Shown here piece after piece: positions 56,846 through 64,000 of a DNA stretch of 64,000 nucleotides. A program made the translations under genes and the position numbers. The stretch spans positions 58,240 through 122,239 of the forward strand of contig NZ_NMQR01000011.1 of assembly GCF_003545805.1 (NCBI RefSeq). Reading direction: 5' to 3'. Source of the stretch: Photorhabdus sp. CRCIA-P01. Its GTDB lineage: Bacteria > Pseudomonadota > Gammaproteobacteria > Enterobacterales > Enterobacteriaceae. Positions within the stretch are counted from its first letter, which is position 1. The number at the start of each line of letters is the position of its first letter. Below the pieces are notes generated by a model. It did no database searches. It was not told where the DNA came from and worked only from the letters and a program-made list of their open reading frames with translations.

Positions 56846-58183
56846 TTACAACATGGCAAAGAAAACCATTCCAACAACCGCACCTGTTGTTCCAAGAATA
56901 GTTTCCATAATTGACCAAGTTTTCAGTGTCTGAGATTCTGTCGCACCAGTAAATTTACCAAATAACCAAAAACCTGAGTCATTAACATGACTCAATACCA
57001 AAGAACCACCCGCAATACAAATTGAAAGAGCTGCAAGCTGGGCACCAGAATATCCCAGAAGATCAACAACTGGCAAAATCAGACCAACAGTTGTCAAACA
57101 GGCAACGGTTGCAGAACCTTGAATAACGCGTACTGTACCAGCAAGGATGAAACACGCTAATGCAATAGGCAGACCCGCCCCAATCAAAGCGTTTCCCAAA
57201 GCAGGGCCAACACCAGAATCCACTAATACTTGTTTAAATACGCCACCAGCCCCAGTCACCAATAAAATAATTCCAGCCGGTTGAATGGCCGAAGAGCAAA
57301 TATCCATCACTTTTTCTTTACTCATCCCACGGCGAATTGCCAAACCATAAATAGCAACCAAACAAGCAACCAAAATCGCAGAAAATGGATGACCGATAAA
57401 TTCAAGCCACTGATACAATTCAGAGCCTTGTTCAACAAAATTCTCACCAATAGCCTTTAATCCAACCAAAGCCAAAGGGAACAGAACCAGTGACAAACTC
57501 AAACCAAAAGATGGCATCTTACCTTGACCAAGGCTTGGCTCACTTATATCCACGGGCAAATCCAAAGTGACATACTTACTGATAAAACTACCGAAGATTG
57601 GACCCGCCAGTAACATCCCAGGAATCGCCGCACTGATACCGATCAAAATCATCCAGCCAAAGTCAGCATTCATCTGTGAAGCCAACAACATCGGTACTGG
57701 ACCAGGTAACAAAAACGCGGCAGCGGCTGCAACACCGGCAAACAGAGGAATAACCAGTTTCACTACATTACCGCCAGTACGACGTGCTACTGCAAACGCC
57801 ACACCAATCAATAAAACAATCGCTACATCAAAGAACAACGGCAAAGCACAAACCAGGCCAGCGATCCCCAATGAATAATGCGCATTCTTTTCACCAAAAC
57901 TATTTAGTAACTTAACTGCAATCTGATCCAGTGCGCCTGTTTCATGCAGAACTTTACCAAACATCGCCCCCAATGCGACAACAATAGCCAGAAAACCTAA
58001 CGTTCCTCCCATTCCTTCTTGCATTGTTTCAGCAATTTTATCCAGTGGCATACCAGAAAAAACACCCGCTCCCATGGAAACCAGTATTAACGCAACAAAA
58101 GCGTGGATTCTGGCCTTCATTACCAGAAACAACAGTAAAAGAACAGAACCCACGGCTGTCAGCACTAAGGTTAAAGTACTCAT
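56846..58183 (-). CDS. Gluconate transporter GntU
   Basis: A 445-residue GntP-family gluconate:H+ symporter in the inner membrane with about 12-14 hydrophobic segments. The sequence follows E. coli GntU almost throughout (TLTLVLTAVGSVLLLLFLVM at the start, LGAMFGKVLHETGA, IPLFAGVAAAAAFLLPGPVP, VNDSGFWLFGKFTGATES). It imports gluconate for phosphorylation by the adjacent kinase. The gntK stop and gntU start overlap by one base (TAATG on the minus strand), so they are translationally coupled and both under the GntR operators upstream of gntK. Confidence 0.93.
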   Translation of the reverse strand: MSTLTLVLTAVGSVLLLLFLVMKARIHAFVALILVSMGAGVFSGMPLDKIAETMQEGMGGTLGFLAIVVALGAMFGKVLHETGALDQIAVKLLNSFGEKNAHYSLGIAGLVCALPLFFDVAIVLLIGVAFAVARRTGGNVVKLVIPLFAGVAAAAAFLLPGPVPMLLASQMNADFGWMILIGISAAIPGMLLAGPIFGSFISKYVTLDLPVDISEPSLGQGKMPSFGLSLSLVLFPLALVGLKAIGENFVEQGSELYQWLEFIGHPFSAILVACLVAIYGLAIRRGMSKEKVMDICSSAIQPAGIILLVTGAGGVFKQVLVDSGVGPALGNALIGAGLPIALACFILAGTVRVIQGSATVACLTTVGLILPVVDLLGYSGAQLAALSICIAGGSLVLSHVNDSGFWLFGKFTGATESQTLKTWSIMETILGTTGAVVGMVFFAML

Positions 58184-58722
58184 TATTTTTCCCCTGAAAT
58201 GACACTATTAATTATTCTTATCGAGTGATTTATCACTTCATCAAGAGATGATCTAATGTCAACCAGATAAACATCCTGTTCATCACTCCCCGGCTCTTCT
58301 AATGACTCAAACTGAGATACCAACATTTGAGGTTTAAAAAAATGATCTTTACGTGCCTTCAATCGACTTTCAATTAAATCAAAATCGCCTTTCATATAAA
58401 GAAATGACAGATTCTTATTATTATCACGCAGTATATCCCGGTAATGTTTTTTTAAAGCAGAACAAACAATCAGGGAAACCGGGTTTGTGCGTTGCATAGC
58501 AAAAATTGCATGACTCAGTGATTTCAACCAAGGTTCACGATCTTCATCATTCAGTGCATAGCCTTCAGCCATCTTATTAATGTTAGATCTTGGATGTAAA
58601 AAATCACCATCTAAAAAAGCAGAATCCAATTTATAGGCCACAGCACTGGCAACAGCAGATTTACCACTACCGGATACCCCCATAAGCACAAAAACATGAT
58701 TCGAATGCTGGGTATCGCTCAT
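58183..58722 (-). CDS. Gluconokinase GntK
   Basis: A 179-residue thermoresistant-type gluconate kinase that makes 6-phosphogluconate from gluconate and ATP, feeding the pentose-phosphate or Entner-Doudoroff route. The P-loop is GVSGSGKS (15-22), and AFLDGDFLHPRSNINKMAEG (near 35-54) is the substrate-binding segment of the family. AAGGAG lies seven bases before the ATG. Tandem GntR operators begin 34 bases further upstream. Confidence 0.94.
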   Translation of the reverse strand: MSDTQHSNHVFVLMGVSGSGKSAVASAVAYKLDSAFLDGDFLHPRSNINKMAEGYALNDEDREPWLKSLSHAIFAMQRTNPVSLIVCSALKKHYRDILRDNNKNLSFLYMKGDFDLIESRLKARKDHFFKPQMLVSQFESLEEPGSDEQDVYLVDIRSSLDEVINHSIRIINSVISGEK

Positions 58723-58755
58723 ATAAACTCCTTAGCGTAGATATTTTATCTACAA

Positions 58756-58784
58756 ATGTTACCGGTAACTGTTATCGGTAACAT
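58756..58784. promoter_or_regulatory. Tandem GntR operators
   Basis: ATGTTACCGGTAAC (58756-58769) and GTTATCGGTAACAT (58771-58784) both match the GntR operator consensus ATGTTACCGGTAACAT, with one mismatch in the second core. They lie between gntK and gntR close to the gntKU start, so GntR should repress transcription unless gluconate is present. Confidence 0.88.
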
Positions 58785-58889
58785 TATCAGAAGTAGAGAT
58801 GAAATTCGCAACAATACGGAATATTCAGGAAATATAAATGTGATATTTATCACAAATGAGTTCAAAAAAACGCAAATCCAGCAGACTGA

Positions 58890-59885
58890 TTAGATACTCT
58901 CTCCCAGAGATAATTGAAAACCGATATCAATCATTTTTTGCGGTAGATATTCGCCCTTCAGCCGAGCCATTAATAATTCAGCAGCCCTCCGCCCCATTAA
59001 GTCACGAGACGTCAATACACTGGCAAGTTTTGGTGTCATCACCTGACCAACATCATGACCATGAAAGCCGGCTATTGCAATATCATGTGGTACAGCTATC
59101 CCTTGACGTTGGCACTCGAAAATTGCTCCGATAGCGAGGTCATCGTTAGTGCAGAATAGACCATCAACATCAGGATATTTTGTTCGTGCTTCATTCAATA
59201 ACTGCCCCCCTAATGTGTAAGAAGAGCTGTCTGGTGTCATTATCTTACCTGGCTTTAACCCCGCACTTTCCATTGCAGCTTCATAGCCCTCCAGACGAAT
59301 AATCGTCCTTTCATCTTGTCTCGCACCAAGATAAATCACCCGTTGGCAACCACGCTCAATCATTGCCATTGTCATTTGCCGAGCTGCTTCAAAGTTGTCA
59401 ATACCGACTGCCGTATCAAAACAAGGAGAAACACAATCCATCAGTTCAACAACAGGGATACCAGCCGTTTCCAACATCCTCAAAGTTCGTGGAGTGTGAG
59501 TACGTTCTGAAAGAATCAAACCATCAATATTATAGGAAAGTAAAGAAATCAAACGCTCTTCTTCCTTTTCTGAACGATAGCCATAGTGAGCCAACATAGT
59601 TTGATAACCATAACTATCCGTCACATATTCGATACCACGAATAACCTCCGCAAAAACCTGGTTAGTCAAAGAAGGCAATAAAATACCAATAGCATGACTA
59701 GTGGAATTAGAAAGAATATCCGGCACTTTATTTGGGATATAACCTAATTCATCTAAAGCATCCGCTATTTTCTTTCGCAATTGCTCAGAAACTTGATCAG
59801 GATTACGCAAGAAACGACTTACCGTCATTTTAGTTACACCAACACGATCAGCAACATCTTGTAAAATAGGACGTTTTTTCTTCAT
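58890..59885 (-). CDS. LacI-family gluconate repressor GntR
   Basis: A 331-residue transcription factor. Residues 6-30 form the LacI-type helix-turn-helix (ILQDVADRVGVTKMTVSRFL), followed by the hinge helix and a periplasmic-binding-protein-like sensor domain (SHAIGILLPSLTNQVFAEVI, near 64-83, onward). Sequence and length match enterobacterial GntR. Gluconate binding releases it from the operators at 58756-58784. It is transcribed in the same direction as gntKU but separated by 168 nt that carry the operators, so gntR has its own promoter. Confidence 0.93.
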   Translation of the reverse strand: MKKKRPILQDVADRVGVTKMTVSRFLRNPDQVSEQLRKKIADALDELGYIPNKVPDILSNSTSHAIGILLPSLTNQVFAEVIRGIEYVTDSYGYQTMLAHYGYRSEKEEERLISLLSYNIDGLILSERTHTPRTLRMLETAGIPVVELMDCVSPCFDTAVGIDNFEAARQMTMAMIERGCQRVIYLGARQDERTIIRLEGYEAAMESAGLKPGKIMTPDSSSYTLGGQLLNEARTKYPDVDGLFCTNDDLAIGAIFECQRQGIAVPHDIAIAGFHGHDVGQVMTPKLASVLTSRDLMGRRAAELLMARLKGEYLPQKMIDIGFQLSLGESI

Positions 59886-60714
59886 ATTTCAATGCAATAT
59901 AGAATGAGTAAAATTTAGGATAATAAACGCAGTGTCATGACATATTTATACACTATAAGGACACATTTTTTTAAAATTTAGTCTGGCTGTGAAACTGTAA
60001 TCCCAATTTATTTAGTGTATCGTAAAATCTTATCCTTTAGAGTGGAGATATAAGACATAGTTTTTTTGTAACTAGGAGGATTTCGCCGCTGAGATATTAC
60101 CGAATGATTTAGAGCAATGAGCCACCACAACCCGCAAGAACCACGCCATGACAATGAGTAAGAACTTGAAAATTGCCAAACCTATCAAAATCAGAAGCAG
60201 AGACATTAAGTCAGCTTAGGAGAAATGTCCAGACGAAATTAAGGTTTAATCATTCAACACTGGCTCAAAGTTGATATGGACTACATCGTCAGCTTAAGTA
60301 CAAGTAGGCATACAATTAGGAAAGAACTCTCGTTAACTTATACCAATTAAGAAAAAGCTGCGTTATAAGATGCTCAAAACCAATATCGAAAATAACCTGT
60401 TAGCCGACATCGCCTAACGGAACATAAAAAGATTTATCACTTCACCGGTTTACTCTGAAACTCTTCCCTTGTGGGTATTTTCATCCAAGCAGATCACCCA
60501 ATAACGGCGTTTTTCATGGTAATACTCAAAAGTGACGAACGTGACAAACGAGCCTCATTTCCTACAATTTGGTTCGTCTAGCGATAATGTTTACAACACA
60601 AGCTCATAGTGTAAGCCCTAGTCTCATTAATGCACTACAGTTTATTTAAGCAGAATTTTTACGATGCGTGGGACAAAACCCCAAAGAAGTTTCAACAATT
60701 ACGGGAAGAAGAAC
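59886..60714. other. Degenerate spacer between gntR and the IS66 element
   Basis: Higher-complexity DNA than other spacers, with short open stretches broken by stops in every frame, as expected of decayed genes. One minus-strand stretch near 60440-60540 reads YYHEKRRYWVICLDENTHKG before a stop. I cannot name the parent gene. The last ~85 bases belong to the ORF interrupted by the insertion element. Confidence 0.4.
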
Positions 60715-60799
60715 GTAAACGTCCGGTCATCTCACCTTGTTCTTCCCCTCCGGCCCCTGCACGCTACCGCTTCCTTATCTTCACCTGGAGACTGACACC

Positions 60800-61102
60800 A
60801 TGAGCCGTAGCCGATATACCCCGGAACAAAAACAGCAACATGTGACCCAATGGCGCCACAGTGACCTGACTCGAAAACAGTATTGCGAACAGCATCAGCT
60901 GAGTTTTTCCTCTTTCCGCGACTGGATTGCCGACAGTAACAAAATGCGCCAACCTCTCAGCCAGACACTGCCCGCCCTCTTGCCGGTTTCACTCCAGCCT
61001 GACGACACGCACACCGTCACCCTGCATACCCCGGACGGCTATGCCATCGCCTGTCCATTGACGCTGTTGCCTGACGTGATGCGGGTGCTGGCCCGATGCT
61101 GA
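60800..61102 (+). CDS. IS66 accessory protein TnpA
   Basis: A 100-residue protein of the IS66 OrfA/TnpA family with an N-terminal helix-turn-helix-like segment (YTPEQKQQHVTQWRHSDLTR, then KQYCEQHQLSFSSFRDW, residues 6-42). It is required for transposition in this family, with unknown mechanism. The ATG with GGAG upstream at 60800 is preferred to the longer frame from 60737, which would begin in the inverted repeat. It overlaps tnpB by 7 nt. Confidence 0.9.
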   Translation: MSRSRYTPEQKQQHVTQWRHSDLTRKQYCEQHQLSFSSFRDWIADSNKMRQPLSQTLPALLPVSLQPDDTHTVTLHTPDGYAIACPLTLLPDVMRVLARC

Positions 61103-61431
61103 AACCGCAACAGCTCTTTCTGGTGCGAGAGCCCGTCGACATGCGCCGGGGCATTGATGCCCTGACCCAGCACCTGGAGGGACTAAATTTGCGCTGGCAG
61201 GACGAGGCCGCTTTTGTTTTCTGCAACAAGGCCCGCTCCCGTCTCAAGGTGTTGCGCTGGGACCGACACGGCGTCTGGCTGTGTACCCGCCGTCTGCACC
61301 GGGCCCACTTTGTCTGGCCGAAGCAGGGCGAACGCAGCTGGGTGATGACGCCCGCCCAGTTTGACTGGCTCATCCGCGGCATTCACTGGCAACAGGTCGA
61401 GGGGGATGACCTGTCCGGCTGGCAAAGCTAA
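61096..61431 (+). CDS. IS66 accessory protein TnpB (Orf2)
   Basis: A 111-residue protein with the family signature LVREPVDMRRGIDAL (residues 9-23), CNKARSRLKVLRWDRHGVWL and the C-terminal QFDWLIRGI. This is the most conserved IS66 accessory protein and is needed for transposition. Its ATG lies in the last seven bases of tnpA, so translation is coupled. Confidence 0.93.
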   Translation: MLKPQQLFLVREPVDMRRGIDALTQHLEGLNLRWQDEAAFVFCNKARSRLKVLRWDRHGVWLCTRRLHRAHFVWPKQGERSWVMTPAQFDWLIRGIHWQQVEGDDLSGWQS

Positions 61432-61494
61432 TTCCGCTACCCCGGTCACACTTTTACCGGATAACGGCAGGGCATTATCCGGTACACTGTCGGC

Positions 61495-63000
61495 ATGACT
61501 CTCCATGACTTAATGGCGCTGGATGACCCCGACCAGTTCCGCTTGCGGGCACTGGCGCTGCTTCAGCAGCAACGCGACTATATTCACCGGCTGGAAGACG
61601 CCCTGAAACAGGCGCAACGCTGGCGTTTCGGCGCGCACAGTGAAACCCTGCCGGTGGGGGTCAAACGCAGTCAATTCGAGGAGGATGCCGACACCGATAT
61701 CGCGGTGCTGGAAACTCAGCTCTCACGTCTGCATATCAAGGAAGACGCGACTCCGGCTCACCCCAAACGACAGCCTTTACCGGCGACTTTACCTCGAGAA
61801 GATATCCGGTTGTCGCTGGAGACTCAGGCGTGCCCGGATTGCGGTCATGCCCTGCGCTTTTTGCGTGATGAAATCAGTGAGCGACTGGAATACCGTCCGG
61901 CCACGTTTATCGTCCGACGTTATGTCTGTCCGCAGTACAGCTGTGCGGCCTGTCAGAGTGTGCATGCCCAGGCCCGGCCCGCCCGTCTTATCGAAAAGGG
62001 TATTCCGGAGCCGGGGTTGCTGGCCCAGATAGTGGTCGCTAAATATCGTGACCACCTGCCGCTCTACCGTCAGCAGTCCATCTATGCCCGCAGTGGCGTA
62101 ACCCTGGCCCGCAGCACCCTGTCGGACTGGGTGGGGCAGGTGGCTCTGGCGCTGCAACCGCTGGCCGATACGCTGAAGCAGACGCTGCTGACATCCCCCG
62201 TGCTGCATGCCGATGAGACCCCGTTGCCGATACTGGCGCCGGGAAAAGGCCAGACCCAGCGTGCCTATCTGTGGACGTATGTCACCGGCCCCGATACCTC
62301 ACCGGCGGGGGTGTACTATGAGCTGCATCCCGGCCGCAGTGGCCGTTATGCGCAGAGCATGCTGAAAGACTGGTCGGGCGGCACGTTGGTGACGGATGAT
62401 TATGCGGGTTACAATGCGCTGCATGCCCGGGCGGATATCACCGAAGCGGGTTGCTGGGCCCATGCCCGGCGTAAGTTCTTTGAACACTACCAGGCCAGCG
62501 CCAATCCGACGGCCAAACAGGCGCTGGAGGGTATTCGTGACCTGTACAAACTGGAGCGAAAAATCAAACACCGGCCCCCGGATAAACGGCGTCAGTGGCG
62601 GCAGCGTTATGCCCGGCCGTGGCTGAATGAGTTCCGGTCCTGGTTGCAGACGACTCAGGCCAAAACGGCCCCCAACTCCGGGTTGCGCAAAGCGATAGAT
62701 TATACCCTGAAACGCTGGTCGGCTCTGGTGTGTTATCTGGATGATGGCCGGGTGCCGATAGACAACAACCGGGCGGAGAATGCGGTCCGGGGTGTGGCGG
62801 TTGGCCGAAAGAACTGGCTTTTTGCGGGTTCGCTAGCCGCGGGGCAACGGGCCGCGATGATAATGAGCCTGTTGGAAACCGCCAAAGCCAACGGACATGA
62901 GCCCTGGGTCTGGTTACGTGATGTCCTTACCCGGTTGCCTGTCTGGCCGAACAATCGGTTGAATGAGCTGCTTCCCTGGCCGGGTCATCCCTTCAGTTAA
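61495..63000 (+). CDS. IS66-family transposase TnpC
   Basis: The 501-residue DDE transposase of the element. It has an N-terminal coiled segment (FRLRALALLQQQRDYIHRLE), then a zinc-binding region CPDCGHAL..CPQYSCAAC (about 113-158), then the catalytic core with Asp in HADETPLPIL (near 240), Asp in VTDDYAGYNAL (near 300) and Glu in DNNRAENAVRGVAVGRKNWLF (near 427). The frame is intact over the usual family length of about 500-520 residues. The C-terminus lies about 50 bases inside the right inverted repeat. Confidence 0.94.
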   Translation: MTLHDLMALDDPDQFRLRALALLQQQRDYIHRLEDALKQAQRWRFGAHSETLPVGVKRSQFEEDADTDIAVLETQLSRLHIKEDATPAHPKRQPLPATLPREDIRLSLETQACPDCGHALRFLRDEISERLEYRPATFIVRRYVCPQYSCAACQSVHAQARPARLIEKGIPEPGLLAQIVVAKYRDHLPLYRQQSIYARSGVTLARSTLSDWVGQVALALQPLADTLKQTLLTSPVLHADETPLPILAPGKGQTQRAYLWTYVTGPDTSPAGVYYELHPGRSGRYAQSMLKDWSGGTLVTDDYAGYNALHARADITEAGCWAHARRKFFEHYQASANPTAKQALEGIRDLYKLERKIKHRPPDKRRQWRQRYARPWLNEFRSWLQTTQAKTAPNSGLRKAIDYTLKRWSALVCYLDDGRVPIDNNRAENAVRGVAVGRKNWLFAGSLAAGQRAAMIMSLLETAKANGHEPWVWLRDVLTRLPVWPNNRLNELLPWPGHPFS

Positions 63001-63255
63001 TATCCCATTTTGTGGTTATCTGACCATGCAAGGTGAGTTCACCGGAGCCTTACAGAAGAACAACTTATATCATCTAAGAAAAGTGGAAAAAAATTTGCCC
63101 AAAGCAAATTTTATACCGGGGGGAAATAATATACCGCTACACACAAAACTGCCCGCGACGTTCAAATCCGTTCCCGACAGAGTTGTTCTATATAATGCGG
63201 ATAGACACAGTAACTAGGTAATATAAGCAAACAAAATGATACATACCCTGATATG

Positions 63256-63284
63256 CAAAAACCCCCAGCTTTCGCTGGGGGTTT
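63256..63284 (-). terminator. rRNA operon terminator
   Basis: On the minus strand AACCCCCAGC, GAAA, GCTGGGGGTT then TTTGC forms a 10-bp stem with a GAAA tetraloop. It lies about 14 nt past the last 5S rRNA gene, as in enterobacterial rrn operons. Confidence 0.92.
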
Positions 63285-63297
63285 CTACTCTATTTAA

Positions 63298-63416
63298 AGC
63301 CTGGCAGTTCCCTACTCTCACATGGGGAGACCCCACACTACCATCGGCGCTACGGCGTTTCACTGCTGAGTTCGGCATGGGGTCAGGTGGGACCACCGCG
63401 CTATCGCCGCCAGACA
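63298..63416 (-). rRNA. 5S ribosomal RNA (distal copy)
   Basis: The complement contains GCGGTGGTCCCACCTGACCC, GCCGAACTCAGCAGTGAAAC and GATGGTAGTGTGGGGTCTCC, matching enterobacterial 5S rRNA. It is the second 5S gene of the operon, after the threonine tRNA. Its ends differ slightly from the proximal copy (TGTCTGGC at the 5' end, AACTGCCAGGC at the 3' end). Exact ends are estimated from the E. coli 5S. Confidence 0.95.
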
Positions 63417-63435
63417 AATTCTTTATATATTATCA

Positions 63436-63511
63436 TGGTGCTGATACCCAGATTCGAACTGGGGACCTCACCCTTACCAAGGGTGTGCTCTACCAACTGA
63501 GCCATATCAGC
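63436..63511 (-). tRNA. tRNA-Thr (anticodon GGT)
   Basis: The complement begins GCTGATATGGCTCAGTTGGT and ends GAATCTGGGTATCAGCACCA. It folds as a 76-nt tRNA with acceptor GCTGATA/TATCAGC, anticodon loop CTTGGTAA and encoded CCA. It matches E. coli thrV apart from the T-stem bases and lies between the two 5S genes as thrV does in rrnD. Confidence 0.96.
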
Positions 63512-63556
63512 AATAGCGGCTCGCCGTCAATATTAACGCAAACCCCAAAAAATTAA

Positions 63557-63675
63557 AGCCTGGCGGTTCCCTACTCTCACATGGGGAGACCCCACACTAC
63601 CATCGGCGCTACGGCGTTTCACTGCTGAGTTCGGCATGGGGTCAGGTGGGACCACCGCGCTATCGCCGCCAGGCA
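63557..63675 (-). rRNA. 5S ribosomal RNA (proximal copy)
   Basis: Same 5S body as the distal copy, with standard ends TGCCTGGCGGC and AACCGCCAGGC that pair fully. It follows the 23S gene by about 130 nt. Exact ends are estimated from the E. coli 5S. Confidence 0.96.
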
Positions 63676-63805
63676 AATTCATTCCGTTCCGGCTGTCGCT
63701 TCCCTCTCGGCCGCAACACCCAAAACCAATCTCTGAACAAGCTGAATGAAACTCTCTCCGTCTTCCGACCGCTGTCTTATGACGCCAAAACACCTTCGGT
63801 GTTGT

Positions 63806-64000
63806 AAGGTTAAGCCGCTCGGTTCATTAGTACCGGTCAGCTCAATGCATCGCTGCACTTACACACCCAGCCTATCCACGTCTTCGTCTTAAACGTTCCT
63901 TCCGTGACCTCAAGTCAAGGGAAGACTCATCTCAAGGCAAGTTTCCCGCTTAGATGCTTTCAGCGGTTATCTCTTCCGCACTTAGCTACCGGGCGATGCC
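63806..64000 (-). rRNA. 23S ribosomal RNA, 3' end (partial)
   Basis: The complement ends ACTAATGAACCGAGCGGCTT then AACCTT, the 3' terminus of enterobacterial 23S rRNA. The gene runs off the window edge, so only the last ~195 bases are seen. The order 23S-5S-tRNA-Thr-5S is that of E. coli rrnD. Confidence 0.95.

Larger units (their letters stand above)
60715..63053 (+). mobile_element. Complete IS66-family insertion sequence
   Basis: A 2339-bp element. The left end reads GTAAACGTCCGGTCATCTCA and the right end, read inward, GTAAGGCTCCGGTGAACTCA; both continue CCTTG. This gives 25-bp imperfect inverted repeats with the GTAA tip of the IS66 family. An exact 8-bp duplication AGAAGAAC flanks it (60707-60714 and 63054-63061), the length IS66 elements make. 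Three intact genes (tnpA, tnpB, tnpC) are inside. GC content is clearly higher than in the surrounding DNA. The intact ends and genes suggest a recent, possibly active insertion. Confidence 0.95.
60630..63129 (+). pseudogene. Small ORF split by IS66 insertion
   Basis: Removing the element and one copy of its 8-bp duplication joins base 60714 to 63062 and gives one continuous 50-codon frame. It reads MHYSLFKQNFYDAWDKTPKK and ends KKFAQSKFYTGGK before a TAA at 63127-63129. The coding parts are 60630-60714 and 63062-63129. The basic product is not recognised. Upstream of the ATG the frame is stopped at once, so the parent may itself be the end of an older pseudogene. Confidence 0.5.

Noticed and set aside
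63236..63556. Frames reading through the rRNA/tRNA region.
   Set aside because: The DNA is fully explained by 5S, tRNA-Thr and 23S genes on the minus strand.

Overview
The window comes from an enterobacterium of the genus Photorhabdus, the insect-pathogenic symbiont of nematodes. The evidence is a tcaA-tcaB-tcaC insecticidal toxin-complex locus whose proteins read like the known Photorhabdus Tca proteins, a family of hemopexin-repeat (photopexin-like) proteins, eight ERIC elements in AT-rich spacers, and an E. coli rrnD-like 3' rRNA end (23S-5S-tRNA-Thr-5S).

Layout. (1) 0-5.2 kb, leftward: a type II restriction-modification remnant (intact adenine methylase of BsuBI/PstI type, endonuclease truncated after its N-terminal domain), an unrecognised 146-residue protein and an MFS exporter. 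(2) 5.5-22.8 kb: a lectin island. Seven proteins end in the same ~110-residue LecB (PA-IIL)-like domain, joined either to a hemopexin propeller (five genes, one with three tandem propellers) or to a three-repeat beta-trefoil-like domain (two genes). A third trefoil gene has lost the lectin part. Between them lie a Baeyer-Villiger-type monooxygenase, a rhomboid protease, two small beta-rich proteins of unknown role and a decayed duplicate of one of these. (3) 23.3-36.6 kb: a small leader ORF, tcaA, tcaB and tcaC (split TcA pore/receptor subunit plus the TcB cocoon subunit; no TcC toxin subunit here), then a convergent secreted GH18 chitinase. (4) 37.7-43.6 kb: acid-shock-like protein, queH, a BenE-type transporter, and a tightly overlapping three-gene envelope operon (beta-barrel protein, POTRA-less Omp85-like barrel, DUF4056 lipoprotein). 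(5) 44.5-49.5 kb: a four-gene chaperone-usher fimbrial operon. (6) 50.9-56.8 kb: a cell-wall group: Bax glucosaminidase, an MBOAT plus two SGNH-hydrolase genes resembling a peptidoglycan O-acetylation locus, then a Mig-14 antimicrobial-peptide-resistance protein. (7) 56.8-59.9 kb: gntU, gntK and gntR with tandem GntR operators. (8) 60.7-63.05 kb: a complete IS66-family element with GTAA-tipped inverted repeats and an exact 8-bp target duplication, inserted into a small ORF that becomes continuous when the element is removed. (9) 63.25 kb to the end: the 3' part of an rRNA operon on the minus strand.

The theme of regions 2-6 is interaction with animal hosts. Carbohydrate-binding proteins made by module swapping sit directly upstream of the Tc toxin and chitinase genes, followed by adhesive fimbriae and envelope-defence functions. 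The least described part is the lectin island: its domain combinations, shared promoter-proximal module, shared terminators, gene conversion between neighbours, and partly charge-neutralised calcium site of the LecB domain.
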